Positions 63,078-64,000 of a stretch of DNA of 64,000 nt are shown piece after piece. This DNA is from Prevotella pectinovora. GTDB taxonomy: Bacteria; Bacteroidota; Bacteroidia; Bacteroidales; Bacteroidaceae. A program made the translations under genes and the position numbers. Below the pieces are notes generated by a model. That model worked only from the letters and a program-made list of their open reading frames with translations. It was not told the origin of the DNA and did not search any database. The stretch is taken from assembly GCF_000834015.1 (NCBI RefSeq), contig NZ_JXQI01000063.1, positions 93,775-157,774 on the forward strand, read 5' to 3'. Numbering within the stretch: the stretch's first letter is position 1; each line of letters opens with the position of its first letter.

Positions 63078-63218
63078 CCCCGATGATACTTCTATGATAC
63101 TTCAATGTTACTTTTCTGTAAAATATTCAGAAAAGTAACATTGGCGTAATTCTTTGGTGGTCTGTACTTTAGCCCCTTAAATGAAGCTCAAAATGATACT
63201 ATGACACTTTGTTTCAGA
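63078..63218 (+). repeat. 140-bp dispersed element with covarying hairpin, copy R2
   Basis: AATGTTACTTTTCTG (63104-63118) and CAGAAAAGTAACATT (63128-63142) form a perfect 15-bp stem. The flanks carry repeated ATGATACTTC-like words and the 3' end reads AATGATACTATGACACTTTG. It aligns end to end with the reverse of 37328-37474 and leads straight into a truncated helicase frame. Confidence 0.8.
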
Positions 63219-63566
63219 AAAACAATAATAAAGAAAACGACCTCAAAGTACAAAGACGCTGACCAAATATACAATGATTGCAACAACAGGAAGATTGACC
63301 ACATAGTCTCTGTCAATATTCTCAATGAGAATGCCAACCTTACAGACTGCAAATATGCTGTATTTGCAAACTATTCCTCTTCAGAAGTGATTGGACCACA
63401 AAGACTTGGAAGGTCACTGAGGCATAAGTCCCTCATCATTATAATGCCCTATTATGAGAACACCAGAGAGCAGGAAATCCATGAAAACATGATAAAGGAC
63501 TTCAACAAGGATGCCATATACACCATCCATACTCTTGGTGAGTTGGGAGAATTTATAAAGAAATGA
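63201..63566 (+). pseudogene. Helicase C-terminal remnant
   Basis: The 121-residue frame looks like the end of a superfamily 2 DNA helicase: VSVNILNENANLTDCKYAV, then VIGPQRLGRSLRHKSLIIIM with the motif VI-like QRLGRSLR, and a short helical tail. Walker A and B motifs are absent, and the frame opens inside repeat R2, so the first part of the gene has been lost. Phage or plasmid origin is likely. Confidence 0.65.
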
Positions 63567-63626
63567 TGTATCTCCTCATACAAGATACTGAATAAATTCA
63601 TATCTTTGTATCCATAAAGTAAAAAG

Positions 63627-63674
63627 CAAAGGAAACCTTAGCAGGAAACTAATCTTTTTTAAGGTTGTCCTTTG
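63627..63674 (+). terminator. Hairpin after the helicase remnant
   Basis: CAAAGGAAACCTTA and TAAGGTTGTCCTTTG pair with small bulges, followed by TTTTCTT. Confidence 0.6.
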
Positions 63675-63680
63675 TTTTCT

Positions 63681-63688
63681 TACCTTTG
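63681..63688 (+). promoter_or_regulatory. -7 box for the following small gene
   Basis: TACCTTTG directly after the hairpin, 20 bases before the start codon at 63708; the -33 element is T-rich but not TTTG. Confidence 0.4.
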
Positions 63689-63707
63689 TCATCAAAAGAT
63701 TAACATT

Positions 63708-63902
63708 ATGACTAAAAAAAGAAATAATACAGGAGATATAAGCCTCTCAACCAGTTTGGACGGGCTTTTTGGATTGTTCTATGATGACAATGGCAACAAG
63801 GTAGAAAGGGAATATTATCAAGGACCCAATGGAACATTCTTTACTTATGATGATAACTACAATACTGTTCCTCTACTCATGTTTGACCAGATGGCTAACT
63901 AG
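63708..63902 (+). CDS. Small protein of unknown function, 64 residues
   Basis: Not recognised. The start at 63708 (MTKKRNNTGDISLSTSLDG) follows a -7 box by 20 bases; the frame to 63672 would begin before the promoter. The peptide is acidic with many aromatic residues (LFGLFYDDNGNKVEREYYQG, TFFTYDDNYN) and has no signal peptide or membrane helix. It is followed after 34 bases by another gene on the same strand, so the two may form an operon in an accessory segment. Confidence 0.5.
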   Translation: MTKKRNNTGDISLSTSLDGLFGLFYDDNGNKVEREYYQGPNGTFFTYDDNYNTVPLLMFDQMAN

Positions 63903-63936
63903 ACATCCAAATAAATTAACTAATTATATTAGAAAT

Positions 63937-64000
63937 ATGGATGCTTTGGAAGCTGTAGGTGGTAATCCCTTTATGCTTGATATGCAGGTGTCTCCTGATC
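63937..64000 (+). CDS. Start of an unknown gene, cut by the window end
   Basis: ATG at 63937 opens a frame to the window edge reading MDALEAVGGNPFMLDMQVSP. Only 21 codons are visible, so no family can be named. Position 34 bases after the previous stop suggests joint transcription. Confidence 0.4.
   Translation, partial: MDALEAVGGNPFMLDMQVSPD

Noticed and set aside
62825..63105. Overlapping minus-strand frames of about 65 codons
   Set aside because: They are translations of the 22-bp palindromic array and the adjacent repeat.

Overview
The window looks like chromosomal DNA of a gut Bacteroidales bacterium close to Prevotella/Segatella. This rests on SusC/SusD pairs, Bacteroidetes-type promoters (TTTG, 19-20 bases, TAnnTTTG), family content (DUF4494, DUF6359, DUF5123, DUF4861, WG-repeat lipoproteins) and the many short dispersed repeats. 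No rRNA or tRNA gene was seen and both ends are open. Species cannot be fixed without a database search.

Layout: 1-4.5 kb is a metal-efflux operon on the minus strand (His-rich adaptor, RND pump, start of a TolC-like protein). 4.8-11.1 kb holds a secreted Ig/anchor-J protein, a pectate lyase and a fused GH28-GH105 enzyme. 11.3-16.1 kb is a regulatory patch: a predicted small RNA, a DUF6359 lipoprotein, a cobalamin riboswitch with no recognisable gene behind it, an ECF sigma factor, rpe, a tiny conserved-looking ORF and oxyR. 16.2-32.4 kb carries a second PL1 lyase, an Rpn-type nuclease with a heptad minisatellite, the SusC-SusD-DUF5123 operon, a CE8 pectin esterase protein and a PL9-like lyase. 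Together these form a pectin utilisation locus: esterase and lyases cut pectin at the surface, SusCD imports the oligomers, and GH28/GH105 trims them. A DUF4861 protein at 60.8-62.0 kb probably belongs to the same biology.

32.7-37.6 kb is a decaying accessory stretch: a PepSY membrane protein next to a broken TonB receptor, a Fic remnant, and an intact-looking AbiE toxin-antitoxin pair between repeats. 37.6-62.5 kb is mostly housekeeping: MtaB, a glycosyltransferase, YggS, an HD hydrolase, an M6 protease, DapA, an EamA transporter, TruA, a kinase-RapZ fusion, GroEL/GroES, a ThrE-like exporter, ThiL, PNP, LpxK, SppA and YbjQ. The last 1.5 kb returns to accessory DNA with repeats, a helicase remnant and two unknown small genes.

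The most unusual signals are non-coding. They are the orphan B12 riboswitch with its own promoter, a roughly 70-nt small RNA candidate with promoter and terminator, a 140-bp element present twice whose hairpin shows a compensatory base change, and at least five other repeat families scattered between genes.
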